This document shows, piece by piece, positions 1 to 5,856 of a DNA stretch of 6,762 nucleotides. The position numbers and the translations under genes are program-made. Origin of the DNA: Deltaproteobacteria bacterium (GTDB lineage Bacteria > Desulfobacterota_B > Binatia > UBA9968); contig VBKY01000312.1 in assembly GCA_005879255.1 (NCBI GenBank), positions 1-6,762 on the forward strand. Reading direction: 5' to 3'. The stretch's first letter is position 1, and every line of letters begins with the position of its first letter. The notes under the pieces were generated by a model. That model made no database searches. It was not told where the DNA came from and worked only from the letters and a program-made list of their open reading frames with translations.

Positions 1-678
1 GTCCTGGCCAGCCAGGGCAACCTGCCCGGGGTGAACGAGCTCGCCACCGCCTTCGCGCGCGCGAGCGGGCACAAGGTGACGGTCCTTCAGGAAGTGGGCA
101 AGGCGCTGGAGCAGAGGCTTAGCAACGGGCCTGCGGACCTGATCACGGGCAACCCGCCGATGATGGAGGAGTTGCTCAAGAAAGGTCAACTCGTGGCCGG
201 CAGCGCGACGCCCTTCATGCTCGCCGGTCTCGGCGTCTCGGTGCGCGCCGGCGCGCCAAAGCCCGACATCAGCACGGTCGAAGCATACGCGAAGACATTG
301 CTAGCGGCGAAGTCGATCGGCTATTCGCGCGGCTGCAGCGGCCAGCATGTCGCGCAGGGAATCGCGCAGCTCGGCCTGACCGAGCAGTTGAAGCCAAAGA
401 TCGTTCTCACCGGTGGCGGCACCGGCCCGGTCACCTTCTTCCTGGCGCGCGGCGACTTCGAGCTCGGCATTCAGCAGAGCAACATCATGGTGGGCGCGCC
501 GGGGACCGATTTTGTCGGGCCCCTGCCCGGATCCGTGAACATACCTTGTCCAAACAGCGTCGGTCTGCTGACGGTTTCAAAGGAGCGGGACGCTGCACAG
601 GCGATGATCAAGTTCATGATCTCGCCGGCGGCCGCGCCGCTCCTGCGCAGGGTGCATGAGGAGCCGGCCAAGGGCTGA
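1..678 (+). CDS. ABC transporter substrate-binding protein, ModA-like (type 2 periplasmic-binding fold), 5' end outside window
   Basis: The frame is open from base 1 and the sequence before the GTG at 31 (VLASQGNLPGVNELATAF) is typical of the first strand and helix of a mature type 2 periplasmic-binding protein. The GTG is therefore internal, and the true start with the signal peptide lies upstream of the window. What is seen is most of the mature protein, about 225 residues, ending at TGA 676-678. Supporting segments are the PADLITGNPPMMEELL stretch (ligand-cleft style), the GLGVSVRAGAPKPDIST hinge, which resembles the 'v-v-kGa-kPDIst' element of ModA-like proteins, and a C-terminal helix of the KFMISPAAAPLLRR type seen at the end of such proteins. 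The product should be a periplasmic binding protein delivering a small anion or organic acid to an ABC importer. Molybdate is the family archetype, but the ligand cannot be read from sequence, and many bacterial members of this group are not molybdate binders. No permease or ATPase gene is visible. The gene is convergent with the MBL-fold gene, with 54 bp between the two stops. Confidence 0.78.
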   Translation, partial: VLASQGNLPGVNELATAFARASGHKVTVLQEVGKALEQRLSNGPADLITGNPPMMEELLKKGQLVAGSATPFMLAGLGVSVRAGAPKPDISTVEAYAKTLLAAKSIGYSRGCSGQHVAQGIAQLGLTEQLKPKIVLTGGGTGPVTFFLARGDFELGIQQSNIMVGAPGTDFVGPLPGSVNIPCPNSVGLLTVSKERDAAQAMIKFMISPAAAPLLRRVHEEPAKG

Positions 679-732
679 CGCGTGGCGACCCGGCAGATTT
701 ACTCAACTCTAGACTTGAACCGTTTGGTGTGA

Positions 733-1788
733 CTAATCACATCCCGCTACGCATTTTGCACTGCCGTCGAACTCCATCGTCCTACCGCTTATGGCAAGGT
801 GCACGGGGCGCTTGCTGAGCTTGACGAACGCGGCGGTGCGCGAGTTCGGTTTCAGTTTTCCGTCTGAGGTTGCGCCCTCATTTACATGCGTTGCGATGAC
901 GGACGCCGGCCTGATGAGTTCGTTCACCGCGTGCGCCGCCGAAGGCGCGGTCATCGCGTTCGGGCCTAGATTGAGTACCGTGAGATTCGCCTTGTGGAAA
1001 TCGTTCACGATCGTTTTCATCTCGGTGTGGATGCCGGTATCTCCCGACAGATAAGCCGTGAGCCCATTGGTAAACTTGATGACAAAGCCGGTAGGCGGCC
1101 CCGGCTCGACGCTCAGGCCGTTCGCAGCGAGACTTTTTCGTTCGGCCTCGCCAACCAGGCTAAGCGGCAGGCTGTTGGCATGAGCAGCGTACACAACAGT
1201 GATCTCCACGCCTTGAGCCGCGCCAGCCGTCTTGAGCACGTGCGTACCGCCCAAGTGTATGTTCGATCGGCACGGCGCCGCGACGGGTACCGTGGTTGCG
1301 CCGCCCGCCTGCTCGCATGCCGGTGTCGGCTTACCGGTTAGCCCCTCGACTTTTTTTCCAATGAACACGGCCAAATCCACCACCATCACGATGGCTGCGT
1401 TCTTGGCTGCCGCGATCTCGGCCGTTACGGAGTGAGCGCCGGCCGGGACGAGCTCGACCTTTTCGCACGCGCCAGCTCCGAACGCCTTCATCTTTTGGTC
1501 TCCGATGTGATCCGTATGAGCGTGCGACAGCAGCACGGCGTGTATGTCGCCGAGCCGAGGATCGTCGACTCCCATCGTGGACTGGCCGACATCGTAAAGG
1601 AGACGCACGCCGGTCGGATCCTCGAAGATCATGGCGCGATCGCGTTCGCACAGTTCGCCGGCGTGCGAACCCAGCGGTGTGATCTTTACGTTTTGCGCCC
1701 AGGAAGACGTGGCGAAGGCACCCGCCAACATCAACGCTGTCGTAAGCGCGGTCTGAAGGAATGACTTCGCGAATGATTTGGTTTTCAA
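733..1788 (-). CDS. Exported MBL-fold metallo-hydrolase
   Basis: A 351-residue protein of the metallo-beta-lactamase superfamily. The N-terminus is a classical Sec signal peptide: basic KTKSFAKSF, a hydrophobic core at about 11-25, and a likely signal peptidase I cut after S-W-A (31/32), so it should act in the periplasm. The metal site is well preserved: HAHTDH at 89-94 (H89, H91, D93, H94), then H203 in an AAHANS segment, D250 in SGDTG and H301 in ATHVNE, as expected for a di-zinc hydrolase. The start is TTG at 1788-1786. It is chosen because it gives a complete signal peptide and has AAGGAGG four bases upstream. The likely mature protein has six cysteines (47, 108, 158, 173, 346, 350), compatible with disulfides after export. 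The substrate is unknown: the family includes lactonases, phosphodiesterases and beta-lactamases, and nothing here selects among them. It lies 135 bp downstream of the dehydrogenase-like gene on the same strand and may be the last gene of that operon or a separate unit. Confidence 0.9.
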   Translation of the reverse strand: MKTKSFAKSFLQTALTTALMLAGAFATSSWAQNVKITPLGSHAGELCERDRAMIFEDPTGVRLLYDVGQSTMGVDDPRLGDIHAVLLSHAHTDHIGDQKMKAFGAGACEKVELVPAGAHSVTAEIAAAKNAAIVMVVDLAVFIGKKVEGLTGKPTPACEQAGGATTVPVAAPCRSNIHLGGTHVLKTAGAAQGVEITVVYAAHANSLPLSLVGEAERKSLAANGLSVEPGPPTGFVIKFTNGLTAYLSGDTGIHTEMKTIVNDFHKANLTVLNLGPNAMTAPSAAHAVNELIRPASVIATHVNEGATSDGKLKPNSRTAAFVKLSKRPVHLAISGRTMEFDGSAKCVAGCD

Positions 1789-1792
1789 AGCC

Positions 1793-1799
1793 CCTCCTT
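1793..1799 (-). promoter_or_regulatory. Strong ribosome binding site deciding the TTG start of the MBL-fold gene
   Basis: On the minus strand AAGGAGG followed by GGCT precedes the TTG at 1788. The match to the anti-Shine-Dalgarno sequence is full, though the 4-nt spacer is short. It supports the TTG over the internal ATG at residue 20, which would cut off most of the signal peptide. Confidence 0.7.
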
Positions 1800-1923
1800 G
1801 AAACGAATAGGAAACTTAAACTCCTTTTCTCTGGCCGGCCATTGAAACCAGCCCGAGCCGGTCCGCCTCGGCACCCGAGATGTTTCGACCCAAGAGCTAA
1901 ATCAGAGCCGCCTTTTTCATCGC

Positions 1924-3045
1924 TTACTTTTTACCGTATCGTGACGGGCTTAGGATTACGATTTGCTCAACAACAGCGTCCCCCATTTCCGCCGTGCTCG
2001 TCACGGCAGCCTCACCCTGCGCCAAATCAGCAGTCCGGCGCCCGGACCGCAACGCACCAGCTACTGCATCCTCAATAACTCTAGCCTCTTTGTCCAACCC
2101 TAGAGAGTAACGCAACAACATGGCCGCGCTCAGGATAGCTCCTATGGGATTACCCATTTCCGGCCTTGCCGCAGGCGCCGTGCCGCGGGTGGGCTCGTAG
2201 AGTCCTACAGGTAGGCCGGTTGCTTTTCGTAGCGGACCCAGAGTACCGCCCGGGAGAAGGCCATGTGAACCAGTTAGCGCGCCCGCCACGTCCTGCAGAA
2301 TATAGCCGAATAAATTCTCCGCCACGATGACGTCGAACTGGCGCGGCTCACTCATAAGGCCAACTGCACAGTTATCAACAAGCATATGCTCAAGTTGAAC
2401 ATCGGGATATTCGGCAGCCAGCTCATTGGCGATTTCGCGCCAAAGCTTTGAAGTGGCAAGCACATTAGCTTTATCGACTGACGTAAGATGACCACGTCGG
2501 TTACGAGCGAGATCAAACGCGCGCCGTATCACGCGTTTGATCTCCTGTTCAGTATAGACCGTGGTATCGACGGCCTTTCGGCCCCCGCGCGTTTGCCACA
2601 GCTTACGGGGGCGGCCAAAATAAACTCCGCTTGCCACCTCACGTATTAGGAGCAGATCAACACCTTGGACGGCGGCAGGCTTAAGAGAAGAAAGGTCAAG
2701 TATTTCGGGATAAATGTGAACTGGGCGCAGGTTCGCGTAAAGTTTTAGCTCCTGACGGAGCTTGAGAAGCGCTCGAGCAGGATGTACGCGTAAACGAGGA
2801 TCTTGCCATCGCGGTCCCGAGGCGCCACCACCCAATAAAAGGGCGTCAGCACGGTGCGCTAAATCCAGGGTTTCTGCAGGCAGCGGATCGCCACAAGAAT
2901 CAATCGCCAAAGCTCCATACAAACCTGTTTCGATTTGTAGCTCATGACCGAAGGCTTCGGCGGTTATTTCCAGAACCCGGGCTGCTTGCGCGGTGACCTC
3001 AGACCCACCGGAGTCGCCGGGCAATACAGCGATGAGCGCTTTCAA
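1924..3045 (-). CDS. Divergent isocitrate/isopropylmalate dehydrogenase family protein (LeuB-like)
   Basis: A 373-residue protein that aligns along its whole length with the beta-decarboxylating dehydrogenases (3-isopropylmalate, isocitrate and tartrate/malate dehydrogenases). Family marks in order: N-terminal LPGD (8-11), R97, ANLRP (104-108, R107), RE..SGVYFG (135-144, Y142), the TSVDKANVL block (188-196) with catalytic K192, the VDN aspartate D224 supplied across the dimer, GLYEP (281-285), NP (299-300) and the SAAMLLRYSLG helix (306-316). Several normally invariant positions differ. GDGIGPEV reads GDSGGSEV. The FGDILSD metal loop reads FGYILQD, so the first metal aspartate is Tyr248 while D252 remains. 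EPxHGSAPD reads EPTRGTAPA, which removes the NAD-ribose aspartate. These changes make canonical leucine biosynthesis unlikely and suggest another substrate, altered cofactor use or reduced activity. The TTG start is supported by AAGGAAG seven bases upstream and by the family-typical N-terminus. It lies 39 bp downstream of the binding-protein gene with no terminator between, so co-transcription is likely. Family assignment is firm; function is open. Confidence 0.88.
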   Translation of the reverse strand: MKALIAVLPGDSGGSEVTAQAARVLEITAEAFGHELQIETGLYGALAIDSCGDPLPAETLDLAHRADALLLGGGASGPRWQDPRLRVHPARALLKLRQELKLYANLRPVHIYPEILDLSSLKPAAVQGVDLLLIREVASGVYFGRPRKLWQTRGGRKAVDTTVYTEQEIKRVIRRAFDLARNRRGHLTSVDKANVLATSKLWREIANELAAEYPDVQLEHMLVDNCAVGLMSEPRQFDVIVAENLFGYILQDVAGALTGSHGLLPGGTLGPLRKATGLPVGLYEPTRGTAPAARPEMGNPIGAILSAAMLLRYSLGLDKEARVIEDAVAGALRSGRRTADLAQGEAAVTSTAEMGDAVVEQIVILSPSRYGKK

Positions 3046-3052
3046 GGCAAAT

Positions 3053-3059
3053 CTTCCTT
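3053..3059 (-). promoter_or_regulatory. Ribosome binding site for the TTG start of the LeuB-like gene
   Basis: The minus strand reads AAGGAAG, then a 7-nt spacer, then TTG at 3045-3043. The good spacing supports the unusual start codon, and the resulting N-terminus MKALIAVLPGD matches the first strand of the family. Confidence 0.65.
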
Positions 3060-3084
3060 CGCATCTTAAAAAGTTTACTCAGGC

Positions 3085-4140
3085 TCAGGGTAGCGCGAAA
3101 ACTCTTTTGTACACGCCCACCACTTCGTCGAATCTCTCCTCCATGGAAATGTCATTCACGAACACCTCCGAACTCTGCGAAACACACGAGTCCGGGTCGG
3201 CGATCCCCGGGCGAGCTGGGGCGGCTTGTTGTTTCAAGAGCGTCTGCCCCTCGGCGGATAACAGATAATCCGTGAAGAGGGCCGCGGCACTAGGATGTGG
3301 AGCCTGGCTTGCTATGGCCACCGGGAGCACGTTGACCGTCACTGGCTTGGGAGCCATCCAAGCGACGGGAGCACCCGCGTGCTTAAGCTTATCGAGTTGC
3401 TCGGGCCGCGCATTAACGAGAACCGTAAACTCTCCCGCGGCCAGCAAGTTTGCCATGAGGGAATTACCGCTTCTAAATTGGATCTGTTGATTCGCCAGCT
3501 TTTTCATGAAGGCAAGGCCTTTCTCTCTTCCCATTGCGTCAAGAAGGCCGTCGAACCATATGTACTGCTTGTCGTCCAAAGCCAATTTGCCGCGCCACTT
3601 AGGATCCAACAGATCCTCATAACTTCTCGGTGCTTCAGCTTGCGCCAACAGTTTAGTGTTGTAACCGATCACGTTACAAAAAAGATACGTTGCCACCCAG
3701 TGTCCGTTAGGATCCCGGAATTTTGTTGGATACGTTTTGCTTTCAGGTGACAGATATTTTTTTGTCAGGCCCTTTTTACTGAGGATGTCTACGGTGTAGC
3801 CGTTGGCTTGAATGACATCTACCGAGTGTCTACCTGCCTGAGCTTCAGTCACAATCCTTTGAAGCAAGGCGGCACTCCTTGTCGTGTATGACTTGGGAGC
3901 AAGAAAAGGAAACTTCCTGCGAAATGCCTCAAACAATCTGTTGACATCAGGAACGTTCATGGAAGTATAAAGCGTAACCGTTCCTTCTTTCTTGGCGCTC
4001 TCCACGAGTTTAAGCGTATGAGAATCTTGAGCGGAGGATTCGGATACAACCAAGCCCGTAAGTAAAAAGAGACTCAAAAGAAAAACCTCTAAAGTCCTCT
4101 TTCTATACGCTTGTTGCATTGGAGTATTTCCCATCAACAT
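3085..4140 (-). CDS. Periplasmic substrate-binding protein, ferric-iron/FbpA-like family (type 2 periplasmic-binding fold)
   Basis: About 351 residues from the ATG at 4140-4138. The N-terminus has a basic patch (YRKR, 12-15), a hydrophobic run (about 19-33) and a probable signal peptidase I site S-S-A|Q after residue 37. The mature part begins with a helix and strand of the ESAKKEGTVTLYTSM type, characteristic of the COG1840 binding proteins. It continues with DVIQANGYTVDILSKKGL, the domain-crossing FCNVIGYNTKLL, SYEDLLDPKWRGKLAL, and a late LFTDYLLSAEGQTLL helix, all in family order. The segment where FbpA carries its iron-binding Tyr-Tyr pair reads NARPEQLDKLK here, so ferric iron is doubtful and an organic acid or similar ligand is possible. 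Start choice: the frame stays open to a GTG at 4191 inside the upstream gene, but the ATG one base after the upstream TAG fits translational coupling. ATGs at 4134 and 4119 are alternatives that also keep the signal peptide. It is the second gene of the operon. No ABC permease or ATPase is nearby. Confidence 0.88.
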   Translation of the reverse strand: MLMGNTPMQQAYRKRTLEVFLLSLFLLTGLVVSESSAQDSHTLKLVESAKKEGTVTLYTSMNVPDVNRLFEAFRRKFPFLAPKSYTTRSAALLQRIVTEAQAGRHSVDVIQANGYTVDILSKKGLTKKYLSPESKTYPTKFRDPNGHWVATYLFCNVIGYNTKLLAQAEAPRSYEDLLDPKWRGKLALDDKQYIWFDGLLDAMGREKGLAFMKKLANQQIQFRSGNSLMANLLAAGEFTVLVNARPEQLDKLKHAGAPVAWMAPKPVTVNVLPVAIASQAPHPSAAALFTDYLLSAEGQTLLKQQAAPARPGIADPDSCVSQSSEVFVNDISMEERFDEVVGVYKRVFALP

Positions 4141-4141
4141 T

Positions 4142-5275
4142 CTACAAGACAGCCAAACGATACTTCCGGAATTTGTCTGTATCGATCTCACTTCCCAGAC
4201 CGGGACGATCTGGAACCGGTACCTTAACCCTGATTAAGTCCAGCGGCTCTCGTACGACGTCATCAGCGCTCTTTAGGAGCCCTACGAACTCACACGGACT
4301 AAGTAAGTTTGGGGCAGTCGCGGCGACATGCATCTCGGCAAGGGCACCAGTGGTCAGAGAGCCGCTGTGCCCGAGCGTGGCCGGAATCCCTGCCGCCTGT
4401 GCTATCCGCATCATCTGCACAGTCTTGTGAATTCCACCGTTGACTTGGACGCTTAGCTTTACGATGTCGGTGGCGTCAGCCCGAATCACGCGAATCAAAT
4501 CCTCGGGTGTAATGCACGATTCGTCGGCCATCAGACGCACGGGCACTTTTTTCCGAAGCCAAGCCATACCTTCAAGATCCTTTCCGGCGATGGGATCTTC
4601 GTAATGAAAAATCTCGTATGGCTCCAGGCGCCGGAGAGACTCTAGGGCGTCATCGCGGCTATAAATGCAATTGGCGTCGACACGAAGCACGATCTTATCG
4701 CCAACGGCTTTGCGCACCGCACGTACCACTTCTTCATCTTTCTCCGGTCCAAATCCTACCTTTACCTTGAGGGTATCGAAACCGGCGTCAACGTACACCT
4801 TCGCTTTCTGGCAACACTCTTCGGCGGTCGGGGCCATTACCCAGCCGAGAACCGCGACAGTGTCGTGAACCTTTCCGCCCAGAAGTTTCCAAACCGGGAG
4901 TCCAACTGCTTTCCCCAGCAGATCGTAGGCCGCGCTTTCTATGGCTGCCTTGATCCGGTAGTAGCCGCTGACGGCGGAGTCCATCTGGCGATGCATCAAC
5001 GCGAAATTGCCGATCTCGATGCCCAAGACAGCCGGCGCAAGGATCCGATTGATCGATTGGGTCAACTGAGCGGCATCAAGACCGTCGCGCTGCGGAGAAA
5101 CTCCCACCTCCCCCCAACCCTCTTGACCGCTTTGGCCGCGGACACGAACCAAGAGACTTGTCTGCGAGTCGCTCGATCGCGAATGATTGCGCCGGCTATC
5201 CGAGAGGACCTGCTTGTAAGGAATCCGTATAATGAAAGGGTCAACGCCTGCGATACTATCAACGGCCGCGCTCAT
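4142..5275 (-). CDS. Mandelate racemase/muconate lactonizing enzyme family protein (enolase superfamily)
   Basis: A 377-residue enzyme, the usual length for the family. The capping domain has the GWGEV strand (53-57) and a loop-helix region up to about 130, followed by the beta-barrel. In the barrel, TLKVKVG (168-174) gives the K-x-K pair K170/K172. The three metal ligands are D200 (RVDAN), E226 (HYEDP) and D251 (ADES). K273 (VKLS) is the opposing general acid/base lysine. Lysines on both faces place it in the muconate lactonizing enzyme subgroup rather than the mandelate racemase subgroup (which would have a His-Asp dyad). Reactions known in this subgroup are cycloisomerisation, dipeptide or N-acyl amino acid epimerisation/racemisation, and o-succinylbenzoate synthesis; the substrate here cannot be chosen from sequence. 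The C-terminus PDRPGLGSEID is also family-typical. The ATG at 5275 is the only reasonable start: no other start codon lies before the first strand. It is the first gene of the leftward operon, and its TAG stop is followed after one base by the ATG of the binding-protein gene. Confidence 0.92.
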   Translation of the reverse strand: MSAAVDSIAGVDPFIIRIPYKQVLSDSRRNHSRSSDSQTSLLVRVRGQSGQEGWGEVGVSPQRDGLDAAQLTQSINRILAPAVLGIEIGNFALMHRQMDSAVSGYYRIKAAIESAAYDLLGKAVGLPVWKLLGGKVHDTVAVLGWVMAPTAEECCQKAKVYVDAGFDTLKVKVGFGPEKDEEVVRAVRKAVGDKIVLRVDANCIYSRDDALESLRRLEPYEIFHYEDPIAGKDLEGMAWLRKKVPVRLMADESCITPEDLIRVIRADATDIVKLSVQVNGGIHKTVQMMRIAQAAGIPATLGHSGSLTTGALAEMHVAATAPNLLSPCEFVGLLKSADDVVREPLDLIRVKVPVPDRPGLGSEIDTDKFRKYRLAVL

Positions 5276-5296
5276 GGAGAGATTGCTCGAAGTTTG

Positions 5297-5302
5297 CCTC
5301 CT
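5297..5302 (-). promoter_or_regulatory. Shine-Dalgarno-like AGGAGG upstream of the enolase-superfamily gene, at unusual distance
   Basis: The minus strand carries GAGGAGG, but 21 bases separate it from the ATG at 5275, too far for a standard ribosome binding site, and there is no good site nearer (the last bases are CAATCTCTCC). It sits inside a short frame (ATG 5310, 12 codons) whose TGA overlaps the start codon as ATGA. Its role is uncertain. Possibilities are a coupled leader, a chance match or an RNA fold that brings it closer. Confidence 0.3.
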
Positions 5303-5563
5303 CGTAACATGCGCCTGCCCGAGGTGTCAATTGCAACGCCGTTCGGAAGAACCGGTGAATTGAAATCAGTTGCGCGGTCCAGTCGGGTGCGGGGTCTTTG
5401 CTTTTGGTGTACGACCTGCCGTTTGGAAGCGGGATCCGGTATATGAATTCACGGCGTTCGGCACGACGGTCGATACTGGCAAACAGCTAATGTCAGCCAG
5501 AGGAACACTCAAACCTTACAGTCCGTAAACGCGCGATCTGTTGTCGATGAGCAGTCTTCGCTT

Positions 5564-5595
5564 GGGAGAGAGAGCTAGTGGGAGACAGAGCTAGT
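5564..5595. repeat. 16-bp tandem duplication
   Basis: Two adjacent 16-bp copies, GGGAGAGAGAGCTAGT (5564-5579) and GGGAGACAGAGCTAGT (5580-5595), differ at one base. They are followed immediately by AGGGTCAGAC, a motif whose inverse GTCTGAC recurs at 5760-5766. Confidence 0.8.
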
Positions 5596-5697
5596 AGGGT
5601 CAGACTTTCATATCTTGACTATCTCCATGGAGCAGGTCACAACGATTTTTTTTCGATATGTTTTCTCCAAATCGGGATGGGTGTCGGACTTGCCTTA

Positions 5698-5750
5698 ATT
5701 GCCTAACCGGATCGCGTTTGCTATCGAATCTTCCGAGCCGGTAAGGCAAT
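5698..5750. repeat. 13-bp imperfect inverted repeat around a 27-nt loop
   Basis: The left arm ATTGCCTAACCGG (5698-5710) pairs with CCGGTAAGGCAAT (5738-5750) with a single mismatch. A further TTGCCTTA at 5690-5697 can also pair with the right arm. No T-run follows on either strand, so it does not look like an intrinsic terminator. It could be an element end, a REP-like palindrome or a protein-binding site. Confidence 0.65.
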
Positions 5751-5786
5751 ATCTACGGGGTCTGACAGCAATATCTACGGGTCTGG
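5746..5786. repeat. Direct repeat, 22-bp period
   Basis: GCAATATCTACGGGGTCTGA (5746-5765) is followed by GCAATATCTACGGGTCTGG (5768-5786). The first 14 bases are identical, then there is a one-base indel and a shared TCTG. The first copy overlaps the right arm of the inverted repeat. Confidence 0.75.
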
Positions 5787-5856
5787 CATAACAATCTTAT
5801 CAATCTTTGTAACTTCGTTCTTCCTGCTGTTTGAATATTCCACCGCAAGTTTAGTA

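Larger units (their letters stand above)
5276..5856. other. Gene-free, repeat-rich intergenic stretch
   Basis: About 580 bp without a convincing gene on either strand. The rightward open frame covering part of it is antisense to the enolase-superfamily gene and has no family features. On the minus strand a 58-codon frame lies between stops at 5451-5449 and 5274-5272, abutting the enolase-superfamily start; I do not recognise its product. The promoter of the leftward operon should lie here, but I see no clear -35/-10 pair. The right half (about 5560-5790) contains three different repeats and appears more AT-rich than the flanks, consistent with the debris of a mobile or REP-type element. Confidence 0.6.

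Noticed and set aside
703..718. Imperfect palindrome TCAACTCTAGACTTGA between the two convergent genes, considered as a terminator
   Set aside because: It has two mismatches, no GC-rich stem, no loop and no following T-run. It may be chance.
1331..1651. Arginine-rich leftward 106-codon frame overlapping the MBL-fold gene
   Set aside because: It is a frame-shifted reading of the same strand through the HAHTDH region. Its extreme Arg/Ser bias is typical of an out-of-frame read of GC-rich coding DNA.
1843..1875. CCGAG/CTCGG stem in the gap between the LeuB-like and MBL-fold genes, considered as a terminator
   Set aside because: The stem is short, with a nine-base loop and no T-run downstream in the direction of transcription.
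3295..3750. Rightward 151-codon open frame inside the binding-protein gene
   Set aside because: It is wholly antisense to a gene with clear family features and has a composition and sequence unlike any protein I recognise.
4141..4191. Extended GTG start (4191) for the binding protein
   Set aside because: It would add 17 residues (reading RSIQTNSGSIVWLSCR after the start) ahead of an already complete signal peptide, and would overlap the upstream gene by 50 bases. The ATG right after the upstream stop is more economical.
4865..5446. Rightward 193-codon open frame
   Set aside because: It lies largely antisense to the well-supported enolase-superfamily gene, has no recognisable motif, and is explained by the codon pattern of the opposite strand.
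5646..5653. Run of eight T residues considered as an intrinsic terminator tail
   Set aside because: No GC-rich hairpin lies immediately upstream on the plus strand, and no gene on that strand ends nearby.
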